The translations under genes were made by a program, and so were the position numbers. Positions 1-8,937 of a DNA stretch of 20,920 bases are shown here, piece after piece; the first letter of the stretch is position 1; the number at the start of each line of letters is the position of its first letter. The notes beneath the pieces are model-generated. The model was not told the DNA's origin. It ran no database searches and saw only the letters and a list, made by a program, of their open reading frames with translations. The stretch is from Apostichopus californicus (lineage: Eukaryota; Echinodermata; Holothuroidea; Aspidochirotida; Stichopodidae): NCBI GenBank assembly GCA_020650975.1, contig JAIPMN010016797.1, positions 7,171 through 28,090 on the forward strand, given 5' to 3'.

Positions 1-90
1 TCCTCTTGTTCCCCTTCCCTCTCCTCCCCATCTCCCTCCCCTTACCCTCTCCCTCCCCTTCCTCCTTCCCCTCTCCCTCTCCTCCTTTCA
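1..90. repeat. Pyrimidine (C/T) low-complexity tract
   Basis: About 90 bases are almost pure C and T on the plus strand, with CCCTCTCC-type units and only isolated A and G. This is a simple-sequence tract that continues beyond the left edge. The opposite strand is purine-rich. A second, shorter pyrimidine-rich stretch lies at about 187-240. Confidence 0.85.
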
Positions 91-1010
91 CAATCCCTAC
101 AACAGCACTATTGCAGATGAACATGAAACTTTCAAATATTGGGTCATGATGTAATCAATAATTAACCAGGGCATTCTCCATTCTTCACCCTCCCTGTTCC
201 TCTCACGGTCTTCTCATCTGAGCTCCCTCCCCACTCCTTCCAAAGTACAATACAATATATAACTTACTAACCGAAGTTCAAACACTCTGGGCGTAATAAT
301 GCCACTGCAAAACACTTTGTGTACACTTCTTTATAGGGAGTAAAGTACTGTGTACATACAAAGTACAGGACAGTAGCCTCAAAGGGAGCACATTATCCTT
401 CTGATTATGTGTACAGTACTTTAAACTCAAAACAATTTAGCAAACAGAGGCACCAATGGGCCAGTCAATTAAATGAATATTTATGCTTTGTCAGCATTCT
501 AATTGTGACTGTCCTGTTATCATGGGATTCCATTACGGTACAGTATAATACAGGACAGAACAGTAACACACTGAGTCATCAGATACTTAACCGCAGAATA
601 AAGAGGGTGCCAGACATTGACCAAAAAAAAAATCCTGCATATTGTAAACAGCATATTTTTTACTTTAAGGTAACATTGTTCTCCATTATGTGCTCCAAAC
701 CTCTATAACAATTGATACAAACAAAATTACTCAGAAATTGTCAAGCTTTATTTCAAGGACAATATTCTGCTAATAATACCATTCATAGTGTCAACATATC
801 TGCAGAACTCGCTGTTCTTGATTCTGCATTTAAACTACAAGTGTGGGATTTGAATGTATACTTGAGTGGGTGGATGAGGGGGCTGCAAACTATAACTGTA
901 GGAATTATGTCTTGTTACTGTACAGTAATATACACAGCTGAATAATATATATTACTGGCACTGCGTGAGTTCTAGCGCTTTAGAGTACCAGTAGTGATCT
1001 GTGTGTGTGT
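91..1010. other. Intronic sequence without recognisable feature
   Basis: AT-rich, unique-looking sequence. Short open frames at 409-708 and 712-945 (plus) show no family resemblance and have ordinary AT-rich composition. The notable item is a perfect 12-bp palindrome TACTGTACAGTA at 916-927, one of three in the window. Confidence 0.5.
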
Positions 1011-1100
1011 GCTAGGGGTGTACAGTGCTAAAACAGTGACCACTTCACTTTAGGCATGGTAGAGCAAGTGTGCCTGATGAAGTGAGAAGACAGGTAAGCA
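1011..1100 (+). repeat. Dispersed repeat, diverged copy 1
   Basis: Contains GGGGTGTACAGTGCTAAAA near its start and AGAAGACAGGTAAG at its end, the two conserved blocks shared with copies at 4173-4260 (minus), 4319-4413, 5013-5115, 6098-6199 and 7451-7553. The middle is diverged and the usual trailing GTGAAGTAAAT is not clear, so assignment is tentative. Confidence 0.5.
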
Positions 1101-1147
1101 ATGTTAATTGATAAAATTTCTAGATATCTGGCATAAATATTATTAAA

Positions 1148-1391
1148 GGGAGTGTTAGCTCAGTGGTTAACCTCGGTGCCTTCCAATCACAAGGTCCCGA
1201 GTTCGAGTCACTCCAAGATTAATGTATGTCGTCCAGTTACAGAGTTGTTGACAATTCATAATCATGGACGTTAAAGATGCATCTAAGAGACTGACTTCGG
1301 TCAGCTTGCGGCTTTGATAAGCCAATGATGGCTTCTTCGCTAGTTCCTGCTTGCAGGAGGATCTAAAATACATGACATACAATACATACAA
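1148..1391 (+). mobile_element. tRNA-derived SINE
   Basis: The head resembles a tRNA gene: an A-box-like TAGCTCAGTGG at 1156-1166, a B-box-like AGTTCGAGTCA at 1200-1210, and 6-bp acceptor-like complementarity between GGAGTG (1149-1154) and CACTCC (1209-1214). The T-stem does not pair, so it is a tRNA relic, not a functional tRNA. The body (about 1215-1365) contains three compact hairpins, and the 3' end is a loose TACA-repeat tail (ACATACAATACATACAAA). Length of about 244 bp, an internal Pol III promoter and a simple-repeat tail are typical of SINEs. I could not find a convincing target-site duplication. Confidence 0.8.
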
Positions 1392-2829
1392 AGGAGCAAA
1401 GTAATTACTTTATACAGTGTTCTTGGAAAACTGAAAATGTTACCAATCTTTGTAAAGCTAGGGTAGACAGAAATGTATGTTGAATGGAAAGACAAAAGGG
1501 AGAAGGTTCAGTAAATTCTGAAAAACATGCAAGATTCTCAAAATTCAAGAGACAGGTCTTTACTTCTTTCAGCAGGTAAAATGGTCTGAATTAATATATG
1601 GTAGTGTACCGGTAAATTTGCGTGTCATTTAAATTCCCATATAGTGCAATATGTATGTGTAGTGGCACTAAAAGACACTAAAAGAAAAAGTCCTATTGTA
1701 ACCACTTTTTCAATTGCAATATTATTCTACAAAGCCTAAAGTCATGGAAACAGCCTAAATTGCCGCAGTGAAACAAGGAAATATCATTTTTTTTAAATTT
1801 TAGACATTTTGGTGGCTTATGCCACCAATTTAGCAGAATTATACTGTAAACTTCAGCACATTCACGAAAGTAAGCAAAATTTTTCCTTGCCTCGAGGACT
1901 TTGACTACCAACCTACACTGTAAGTATAATTCTTTCTGTTTCTGGTGACATCTGGTCAACTCATTAACAAAATCACATACTAGCTGCAGGATAAAAGTAC
2001 ACCACTGAGCAAAATCAGAGAGATTGTCATCACCCTTTATCCTTTAAAAGAACATTAATGCCGTTAATATCGCGAATTTACCGTATACCATCACACTACC
2101 TGATCCTGATGGATGTGTAGCTAGACCGTAAAGTACTTCCACCATGGAAGTACGTTATACAGCACTTCCATGTTTCAACCAAATCATTTGCAAACTGAGT
2201 GGATTAACTCTAAGGGTGGTTGCTATCCCCGGGGCTGCCAATCCTATTTCTATTACAGTAATAATAACGATAATATCTATTGCTCTCATCTTTAAACAAA
2301 ACACTTCAAACCAGGAGTCATACTTCCCAGGGAAATCTACCCAGCGAAAGATTGTTTACTATGTACAACACACTTGTGCCAGGCGGTAACAGTCAACAGC
2401 TGTAAGCTTTCCTGTAGCACTACTACTGTCAGGTCACAAAACCCTGCGACTGGTTACACAAGAAAGCCACAGCCATCGGCAATATTCTTGGCTGAAATAT
2501 TTATTGTGGAATAAAAGAGTTCAAATTCCGGTTCTTTAACAGAATACATTCCTCTTGGAGATATACATATAATGTGTGCTGAAAAATAAGTTGAAATCAC
2601 AGCTTTTGCAGACTCAAATCTACTTTTCATTTCTTAAGTGGCATTCCTGAAGATTGATATTCTGGGCTTACTTTGATGGGTATAATTTGTCATCATGAAT
2701 TTTATTAAAAACTGAAATATTCAGGGTTTTGAACTGTATCTTATTTGCATAATTTGTTTGAACGATCATCTTGAAGAGGTACGAAGTTCAAAGCAAGAAA
2801 ATCTATGACATTGACATGGCAACCACGCC
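1392..2829. other. Intronic sequence without recognisable feature
   Basis: AT-rich sequence. Open frames at 1693-1959 (minus) and 2144-2389 (plus) have no recognisable domain; the hydrophobic run of the latter comes from an AT-rich stretch around 2249-2290. No splice-bounded exon with family similarity was seen. Confidence 0.45.
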
Positions 2830-2859
2830 AAAAAAAAAAAAATAAATAAATAAATAAAA
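2830..2859 (+). repeat. Poly(A)/(AAAT)n microsatellite
   Basis: A run of A leads into four AAAT units followed by A-rich sequence. It could be a stand-alone microsatellite or the tail of an old retroposon, but no SINE or LINE body is recognisable upstream. Confidence 0.85.
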
Positions 2860-3147
2860 CAAAGAAAATAGAAAAACAAAGAAGCCCTAAATCTAAGACA
2901 GGAATGCAGACCTTTTCATTGTTCAAGATTTTGCCAACTTTCAATTTTTATGGCTCATTTGTCACTGATTATGCAAAATTTCAACATTTTCAGTACTTAT
3001 TAATTTTGTACTAAAGTAATCTTTTCTTACAGTACATGAATTTTACTTTCATTGTGTGTGTACTGTTTTTTAATGAAGGCGCATTATTATTTTTATTATC
3101 ATTCAAGGTAACATTTACCTGTCATCACATATATATATTGTACTGTA

Positions 3148-3155
3148 TTCTATAT
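3148..3155 (+). repeat. Left target-site duplication of MITE
   Basis: TTCTATAT immediately precedes the element and matches TTCAATAT at 3462-3469 at seven of eight positions. An 8-bp duplication is the hallmark of hAT insertion. Confidence 0.8.
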
Positions 3156-3461
3156 CAGTGGTGGAGCTAGAGGTATTGGTCAGAGGGGGCGAGATCGGGT
3201 CTGTAGGGGCGCTTTCGACACTATCTAAGCGGAGCGCCACCACAGGTTGGCGCGGAGCGTACAGACATTTTTTGAGTAAAGATACTCCCTAGATCGCCGG
3301 AAATGACCCTTTGTCAATAGGTATTTGAGAGCGCAATAAAAAAGTCAATAATCGCGAATAAGTAAAAAGTGGTGAAAAGCTGAAAAGGGCGCAAGCAGTC
3401 CATTTGAGTCCGTCAGGGGGGGGCATCTGCCCCCTCTGACTGTATGGACGCTCCGCCACTG
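3156..3461 (+). mobile_element. Non-autonomous hAT-like MITE, 306 bp
   Basis: The ends are terminal inverted repeats: CAGTGGTGGAGC (3156-3167) and GCTCCGCCACTG (3450-3461), complementary at 11 of 12 positions. The CAGTGGCGGAGC-type terminus with an 8-bp target duplication is characteristic of hAT transposons. Just inside is a second perfect inverted pair, GTCAGAGGGGGC (3179-3190) and GCCCCCTCTGAC (3429-3440), the right arm of which also closes a local G/C hairpin (3412-3440). The interior is richer in CpG than its surroundings, contains two GCGGAGCG motifs, and has no transposase reading frame, so it must have been mobilised in trans. Confidence 0.9.
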
Positions 3462-3469
3462 TTCAATAT
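3462..3469 (+). repeat. Right target-site duplication of MITE
   Basis: TTCAATAT follows the right terminus directly and is a one-mismatch copy of the 8 bp at 3148-3155. Confidence 0.8.
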
Positions 3470-4172
3470 CCTTACACAAGGTCCTGAAAAAGATCATATG
3501 TATACAAAACACTACTGATGAAATAAAATTTAAAAAAAATAAAATAAAAGAAAAAGTTAAAGACGATGTATAACAGTTGCGTCAGTTTTTACAAAAAACT
3601 ACCTCTCCACCCATACCCATTTTGACCTCCAAATATGACTGATCAAAATATGATCTGATTTCAGACATAATACATACTTCCAGGCTGTACAGGATTTATA
3701 TACTGTTATTCACTTTTGGTACTATTATATTGCAGTCTTCCAGAACACTCTGCATTGTTTTAACTCAGACACACCCATTTTACCCTCACAATGAACTTTG
3801 AACACAGGCCATGAGACCGTTCAAATATAAATCATCACATACTGACTGCCATTGAACCGTAATGTTTATCTTCCAAATCTGTGACTTGTCAAAATGTGAT
3901 TTAAATATGTTGCCTGTGTTTCAAAACTTGTGCTTACAGTACCGTAGTTATGAAAAAAACCTACAAGGTTATTCAGCAACTTATCCATGTGTGTCCAACT
4001 CATCCCATGGCATAAAGGAATAGTGATGGATCTTTAAAAAAAAATGGTGAGCTTTCACTGTATTTATATTTGTTTCTTGTCTACAGTGCTGTACACTTCC
4101 AGGTGACGATGAAATGGATGCATTGGTACAACAATCCCCCAAAACTGAACGGTTTCGGTATTTACGAACGAC
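3470..4172. other. Intronic sequence with weak internal repetition
   Basis: A-rich at 3528-3556. Phrases such as CCCATTTTGACCTCCAAAT (near 3617) recur in diverged form near 3776 (CCCATTTTACCCTCACAAT) and 3870 (CTTCCAAATCTGTGACTTG), suggesting a decayed repeat. No coding evidence. Confidence 0.35.
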
Positions 4173-4260
4173 GATACTTACCTGTCTCCCTTTTACGCAC
4201 ACTTATCTACCTTAGCCTAATAACTGGTAACATTCTTGCACTGCACCCCCAATGACCCCA
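4173..4260 (-). repeat. Dispersed repeat, copy 2 (inverted partner of copy 3)
   Basis: Read on the minus strand it gives GGGGGTGCAGTGC, TGTTACCAGTTATTAGGCTA, GGTAGAT and GGGAGACAGGTAAGT in that order. This is the full block order of the family. Positions 4205-4229 are a perfect 25-bp reverse complement of 4337-4361 in copy 3, so the two copies form a potential long hairpin with a loop of roughly 70-110 bases. Confidence 0.8.
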
Positions 4261-4318
4261 TCTAAGGTCACTGACCTCCTCCTTAGAATCTACCATTCAG
4301 AGGCCTATCATTAGTGTT

Positions 4319-4413
4319 TGGGAGTGCAGTGAATGGTACCAGTTATTAGGCTAAGGTAGATAGGTGTGCATTATAGGTACTTGGGAGACAAGTAAGAGAG
4401 GGGTGAAGTAAAT
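4319..4413 (+). repeat. Dispersed repeat, copy 3
   Basis: Plus-strand copy with GGGAGTGCAGTG, GGTACCAGTTATTAGGCTA, GGTAGAT, then GGGAGACAAGTAAGAGAGG and GTGAAGTAAAT. One base differs from the usual GACAGGTAAG (A for G at the donor-like junction). It shares more with copy 2 than with the others, suggesting that 2 and 3 arose together. Confidence 0.8.
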
Positions 4414-4990
4414 CTTTATATTTCTGACCACTGCAGTCTTTGTTCACCTCAGTGCTCAACACGGCGGTAGTTAATGGTCAGAAGTGTTTTTAACAAGAAG
4501 CTTCGCGCTGACAGTATAGTGCAACAGAGATCTGTGTCTTCCTCCAATAGGAAACAATTGAAAGAATTGGATATGTCATATGACCGCAACGAGACATTCT
4601 TCAAGTTCTCTACAGAAACTAATTCTTTTGCAAATAATGAACAAATTCTGAATACTGTAACGACACATTATATCCAAGACTATGATGGCTACCTGGGATT
4701 TGCATAGAAAATGTAAGCTGACATGTTTTGAACGATCCTTTTATACAAATTTACTGTACCAGTTTGTAGTTGGAAAGTAAATTTTGGGGTAGAATTTCAA
4801 ACAGCAGTAGGATTACAAACAGGGGTAGGATTACAGCAAAACATGGATATGAAATCCAGACCCTTTACACATGCAATGTTACTGTACTGTACACATATGT
4901 CACATTACAAAGCAAACAGCAATCGTACTACTGTAGAAAAAAACTTGTTTTCCTTCGGAATGGTAAATTCGGAAGGAAGAGAGAGTGTGT
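4414..4990. other. Intronic sequence without recognisable feature
   Basis: Open frames at 4474-4707 and 4770-5033 (plus) show no recognisable motif; the second runs into the next repeat copy. A short direct duplication, ACAGCAGTAGGATTACAAAC / ACAGGGGTAGGATTACAGC, lies at about 4801-4837. Confidence 0.4.
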
Positions 4991-5115
4991 GGTGACCCGT
5001 ATGACAGGTCACCGGGGGGGGGCGCAGTGCTAACATTTATACCCGTGGTGTCTAGGTAGACTAGGAAATGTGCGTTAGTGTTGTAGGAGACAGGTAAGAT
5101 TGGAGTGAAGTAAAT
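4991..5115 (+). repeat. Dispersed repeat, copy 4, with 5' hairpin
   Basis: Blocks seen: GGGGGGGCGCAGTGCTAA, TCTAGGTAGACTAGGAAA, GTGCG, GGAGACAGGTAAGA and GGAGTGAAGTAAAT. Directly upstream, GGTGACC (4991-4997) pairs with GGTCACC (5007-5013), a perfect 7-bp stem that may mark the element boundary. Confidence 0.75.
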
Positions 5116-6097
5116 ATATGTCACATTACAAAACAAACAGTGCTCAGTCATACTACTGTAGAAAGAAAAAAACAGACCATCTCAGTTAAATAGCAAACTG
5201 CATTTGCAGCAATTTCTTGGAAACTGGAACTGTTTAGATATTGTTCACACAACCTCCAGTCCAAACATGTTCAAAACGTCCTTGCTTTTATTGCAAAGAT
5301 GTAAAGCTGCAGAGCTTAAAAAAAAAACCAAAAAAAAACTGACCAGTGATTCTTTTCCAAATATACATGAGGCACACTTATTATGAGGCAAGTTAAAGCA
5401 GGGGTACTGTACATCAGAGCAAATCTAATATCTTGAACATGTTTTTTACTACACACTTTTATACTACAGGGTAAAATGGTATTTAGACTTTTTTCTTTAC
5501 CTTAATCTGTGCCCTCATATTCAATAAGCTTTCTCTTCTAAAGTTACAATCCTGGTAGTCCCGGGATTCAAAGACCTTTTGGAAATATCAAGTACTGTAA
5601 TATCAGGTTACACCAAGTGTAAGGAACCAAGTATCTTAAGAATGGAATCAGTTTCACAAGTTGTGTGGATACAGCATCTAGGGTACAGTGAACATTGTGT
5701 AAAACTAACTGCAAAACTTGCTTCAAAGTTTATCAGCAAATCGGGAGTTCACTCACCTTCTGGCTGGAATTTGCCTGCCATCAGTCTAAACATTACATTT
5801 TAACTGAATTTTCCTTAGAACTACTCAAGTTTTGGGGCCAAACAGAATTATTGCAGCACAAAATTTGACAACTAATAAGTACTGTAAGGTCTCAATTTGA
5901 CCATGAAAGCTTGGCCTGAAGAAGTCACATGTCTGCCACACTTGAATGTAGCAGTCAAGGAGGGATGCTGCTTTATAGTATGCAGTCCGTTTACAGCAGG
6001 TGATTTCTTTGAAAAATTGAAAAGATTTCGCTCACGAAAATGTAGTGTTTCTTCCTGGCTGGTAGATTTGGAAGGAGGAGTTAGTGGGCAGTGCCTA
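5116..6097. other. Mostly featureless; overlapping open frames at 5872-6159
   Basis: No family match. Around 5897-6145 both strands are open for more than 80 codons, with fairly balanced composition, but the frames run into dispersed-repeat copy 5 and match nothing I recognise. An isolated good minus-strand donor (AAGGTGAGTG, near 5759) has no convincing exon behind it. A/C-rich low complexity lies at 5319-5339. Confidence 0.35.
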
Positions 6098-6199
6098 GGG
6101 AGTGAGGGCGCAGTGCTAAAATATTCCAAATGTGTAGTTAGGTAGATGGGAAAGTGCAACAGTGGAGTGGGAGACAGGTAAGAGAGGAGCGAAGTAAAT
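6098..6199 (+). repeat. Dispersed repeat, copy 5
   Basis: One of the best copies: GGGAGTGAGGGCGCAGTGCT, AAAATATTCCAAATG, TAGTTAGGTAGATGGGAAAG, TGGGAGACAGGTAAGAGAGG and GCGAAGTAAAT. The donor-like junction CAG/GTAAGA is intact. Confidence 0.8.
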
Positions 6200-6768
6200 G
6201 CAGGTGATCTCTTTGCATGTTACCTGTATAAAAACTCATCTAGAGCAATTGAAAGTGTGCAATAGTAATTTCAAGATAGTTCAAATGGCAGTAACGGATA
6301 GATTTGTGTCTAAATACAGTGAGGTCTCAGGAGGATTTAAGTAACACCATTACTTCATATGGGCCAAAATGGTAAGAGAGTAAAGTAATCCTTCTCAAAA
6401 TACATTGAGTATATTAACTGGATGTACTCAGGATTTCAAAGTAAACCATCTTCCACCAGAGTCTGTGTATCCAATATTAGATCTAAATACAATAGACTTA
6501 GATCTACATATATTTCATGTATTGATGATGTGAATCCTTCTATATAGTACGTCAGTTAATTTCATGTACAAGGTACAGTATATCATGGTAGCAACTGAAG
6601 CAGCAAATGCTGCAGAAATCTCAATACGTTGCACAGTGAAAGGTATCTTCCGGTGGCTGAAATATATTGCTAAATAACAACCAGAAAGCCAATCAGCTTA
6701 AGTGATTTCCTTGTCAAGTTTCATATGAGAACATTAAATGTAACTGCAGAGCAGTTTCTTGAAAGATG
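6200..6768. other. Intronic sequence without recognisable feature
   Basis: AT-rich. A fragment GGTAAGAGAGTAAAGTAAT at about 6371-6389 resembles the 3' end of the dispersed repeat, but the rest of a copy is not visible. Confidence 0.35.
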
Positions 6769-7252
6769 GATTCACATACCAAGTACCAAGGGCATTCAAG
6801 TTGGAGTTATTCTAAAAAGAATGTTTTCAGACCGACCTTTGTCAACCTCAAATAGACTTTGACCAAAACAAAAAAAATGTTGTTCTCAAGAGAGTTGACC
6901 CACATATGAGCTATGAACATTATTCAAGCTTTACTGTTGTTATTGAGTGAACAAAGTTGTCAGACTTTGCCCTATGTTGACTACAAGTGAACTTTGACCT
7001 CAACCAATTTCAATGGGGTCCTTGTTGTTACCCAGGGTGATTGACACACTAGGTTTGAGACTCAAGCTTCACTTTCTGAGATATCTATTTTACAAGGTTT
7101 CAAGCTTTGTTGACCACAAATGACCTTTGACACCCACTAATTTCAATTGGGTTATGATACTCAATAAGGTGGATCCACATACCAAGTTAAGTTCATTCAA
7201 GCTTCATATTTTGCATTATTGTGTTTACAAGGTTTTCAGACTCCGTAATTCA
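6769..7252 (+). repeat. Diverged tandem repeat, four units of about 127-142 bp
   Basis: Units begin near 6769, 6897, 7039 and 7172. Each carries, in the same order, a phrase like GATCCACATACCAAG, then ATTCAAGCTTCA, then GTTTTCAGACTTTG. The first three then have a CAA-rich phrase with TTTGACC and (units 2 and 3) AATTTCAATGGGGT. This composition is, from general knowledge, common in repeats of marine invertebrate genomes. The four units differ substantially, so the array is old. Confidence 0.75.
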
Positions 7253-7450
7253 CAATAATATTATCTTTGTACATGTATAGTACATGCATATTCCATATTG
7301 AAGTTGTGGATCCTTAAATGCAATACATCAGATAATTTCAATTAAGGTAATCCCAAGGTAGCCAAAACCATACCGTACGCTATTTCAGAACTCTTTGATA
7401 CTTTGGATGGTAGCATGAGTAGAGCAGTAGTCCCAAATGGACTGTTTACC

Positions 7451-7553
7451 GTGAGAGGGTGGTGCTAAAAGGTTAAAAGATGCACTAAACAAGGCAATAA
7501 CACAAGAGTTTACCTGATGTGAGGAGACAGGGAAGTTAGGAAGTGAAGTAAAT
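7451..7553 (+). repeat. Dispersed repeat, diverged copy 6
   Basis: Recognisable blocks: GAGAGGGTGGTGCTAAAAGG at the start and GGAGACAGGGAAGTTAGGAA plus GTGAAGTAAAT at the end. The donor-like GTAAG is altered to GGAAG in this copy and the middle is rearranged. Confidence 0.6.
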
Positions 7554-7660
7554 GATTTACACACAACATGATATTGATGATGATAGCTAGTGCTTTTTTA
7601 ACATTGCACATGAGAGACAATTAGTTTTCACATGATTTATCAGTCAGGGTACCCGACACT

Positions 7661-7690
7661 GGGGGGGAAGGGAGGGGGTGGGGAGGGAGG
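7661..7690 (+). repeat. G-rich tract, G-quadruplex candidate
   Basis: At least four G runs of three or more within 30 bases (GGGGGGG, GGG, GGGGG, GGGG, GGG) separated by one to three bases, which fits the standard intramolecular G4 pattern. Confidence 0.75.
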
Positions 7691-8721
7691 AAACATGGGG
7701 ACTGGCCCCTGATCAATGGTCACAGCCATTGTTTATACAGTGGCAATTTCAAGACCACTGAATATGGATATGACATGTTGATCAGGAAGAACTCTAAAAA
7801 AATGTTGCTGACAGCCCAAGAGGTTATATCTAATAGCAACTGAAACCAACTGGTTTACCAAACTTTTGTTGTCGGAGAAAACTCAGTACTGGACAATGAG
7901 CCCTTTGCAAATCCTTAACTTTATTTATTTATTTATAATTTTGACACAGGAACCATACTATTATAATAACATACAAATTTCAGAGCATGCGAAGTTGCTG
8001 GCACACAAAACTTGAACACTAAATTATAATAATTCCCTGATTTCCTCTCTGATTTAAGGTTTTAATATTTACCAGAATTCCCCCCACCCCTTCATTCACA
8101 ATATTTTGAACATACTGCATTTTAAAGCCTAAATTGTAACTTTCTATAAATTATCCACAGACCACAACACTGTAAGGGTTCTTTTACAGTACAAACATGT
8201 CTGAACAAGTCCTACTAAATGTAAACATCCCATGTTATTTCACTACATAGTAGATTGTTGTACTCTACAATGCAGTATATATTGGACTCTAAAAGGAATT
8301 CCTGCCCGTTAATTAATTATTTTCTCCGTCCTATACACTGTACGGTTACTCTGTCAAGCACGCAGTTAGTATTGCACTCCACGGCAGAAGTGTAGATTGA
8401 ATCAGGTGATTGACAAGAGCTCTGAGTCCAGAAATGTTCAAACTTCAAAGGAAGTTTGCTTTCATCTGTACAGTATCCAACACCTTTGATTCTTCCATGG
8501 TTCAGTTAAATTGTGCACATGTTTTTTTTTGGGGGGGGGGGGGAGGAGGTTCAAAGTACCAACCTAACAGTACCTACAGAACTTTTGGGTACAATGATGC
8601 ATGATGTACCATGACATTTGCTTAATGAGGTAGAAATGGGGTAGAAATGAGACCTGTAGAAATGGTGTGATGAATCAATCAAAAATAATTTTAACTTATT
8701 GATCTGAGTACTTAAAACTTA
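7691..8721. other. Intronic sequence; short TTTA array and T/G homopolymers
   Basis: A TTTA microsatellite lies at 7921-7936. At 8522-8543 nine T are followed by thirteen G, a likely unstable double homopolymer and G4 candidate. A 53-codon minus-strand open frame at about 8310-8500 matches no family. Confidence 0.45.
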
Positions 8722-8844
8722 TGATACTTACCAGCCTCTTCTATCACCCTCCCATCTACCTAGCCTAAAACTTATAACATTATTTCATCTACCTAGCTTA
8801 CAACTGATAACATTATTTTTTACTGTATTGCATGTCCCCCCCCC
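8722..8844 (-). repeat. Dispersed repeat, copy 7a, with internal duplication
   Basis: Read on the minus strand it has a G-rich start, TAATGTTATCAGTTGTAAGC, TAGGTAGATG, then a second partial round AATGTTATAAGTTTTAGGC, TAGGTAGATGGGAGGGTG, and GGTAAGTATC at the end. The repeated TAGGTAGATG blocks (plus strand 8752-8762 and 8788-8796) show an internal tandem duplication of about 35 bp. It ends less than 100 bp from the PICALM-type exon. Confidence 0.65.
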
Positions 8845-8874
8845 ATGCCCCTTCCTCCACCTCTCCCACAGTTA

Positions 8875-8904
8875 ATGGACCTGTAAGAGAGGAATGAGAT
8901 AAAT
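8875..8904 (+). repeat. Dispersed repeat, 3'-end fragment 7b
   Basis: GGACCTGTAAGAGAGGAATG followed by AGATAAAT matches the 3' consensus GACAGGTAAGAGAGGAGTGAAGTAAAT with several changes. With copy 7a it recreates the head-to-head arrangement of copies 2 and 3. Confidence 0.5.
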
Positions 8905-8937
8905 ATGAATAAAATCTTTTGTTTTTTAACTACTTAC

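Larger units (their letters stand above)
1..8937 (-). other. Presumed downstream intron of the PICALM-type gene (incomplete)
   Basis: It begins with GTAAGT right after the Gly-Asn-Glu codons of the exon. I searched for the next expected ANTH segments (Gln-Tyr-Leu-Ala-Ser, Phe-Leu-Asp-Lys, Tyr-Leu-Asn-Glu-Lys, Tyr-Asn-Glu-Gly-Ile-Ile) in reverse complement and found no match. A short exon with a diverged sequence could have been missed. Confidence 0.55.

Noticed and set aside
263..303. Small minus-strand exon candidate (TTTTGCAG ... GTAAGTTATA) of about 37 bp
   Set aside because: Both splice signals are good, but the encoded dozen residues match no part of the ANTH domain and a pair like this is expected by chance.
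1148..1215. Functional tRNA gene
   Set aside because: A- and B-box-like motifs are present but the T-stem does not pair and the sequence runs straight into a SINE body with a repeat tail.
2144..2389. Plus-strand frame with a hydrophobic, membrane-like segment
   Set aside because: The hydrophobic run is encoded by an AT-rich ATA/ATT stretch; there is no domain and no splice evidence.
5755..5790. Minus-strand donor AAGGTGAGTG as a possible next PICALM exon
   Set aside because: The sequence behind it does not encode the expected Arg-Phe-x-Gln-Tyr-Leu-Ala-Ser segment or any other ANTH part.
5872..6159. Overlapping open frames on both strands (82-95 codons)
   Set aside because: They extend into dispersed-repeat copy 5, match no family I know, and being open on both strands is better explained by local base composition.
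7739..7761. CAGTGG ... CCACTG as a second mini hAT element
   Set aside because: Only 6-bp arms around 11 bases, no target duplication and no subterminal structure.
8310..8500. 53-codon minus-strand frame without ATG
   Set aside because: The composition is plausible, but there is no similarity to the expected ANTH exons, and frames of this length are common by chance in 20 kb.
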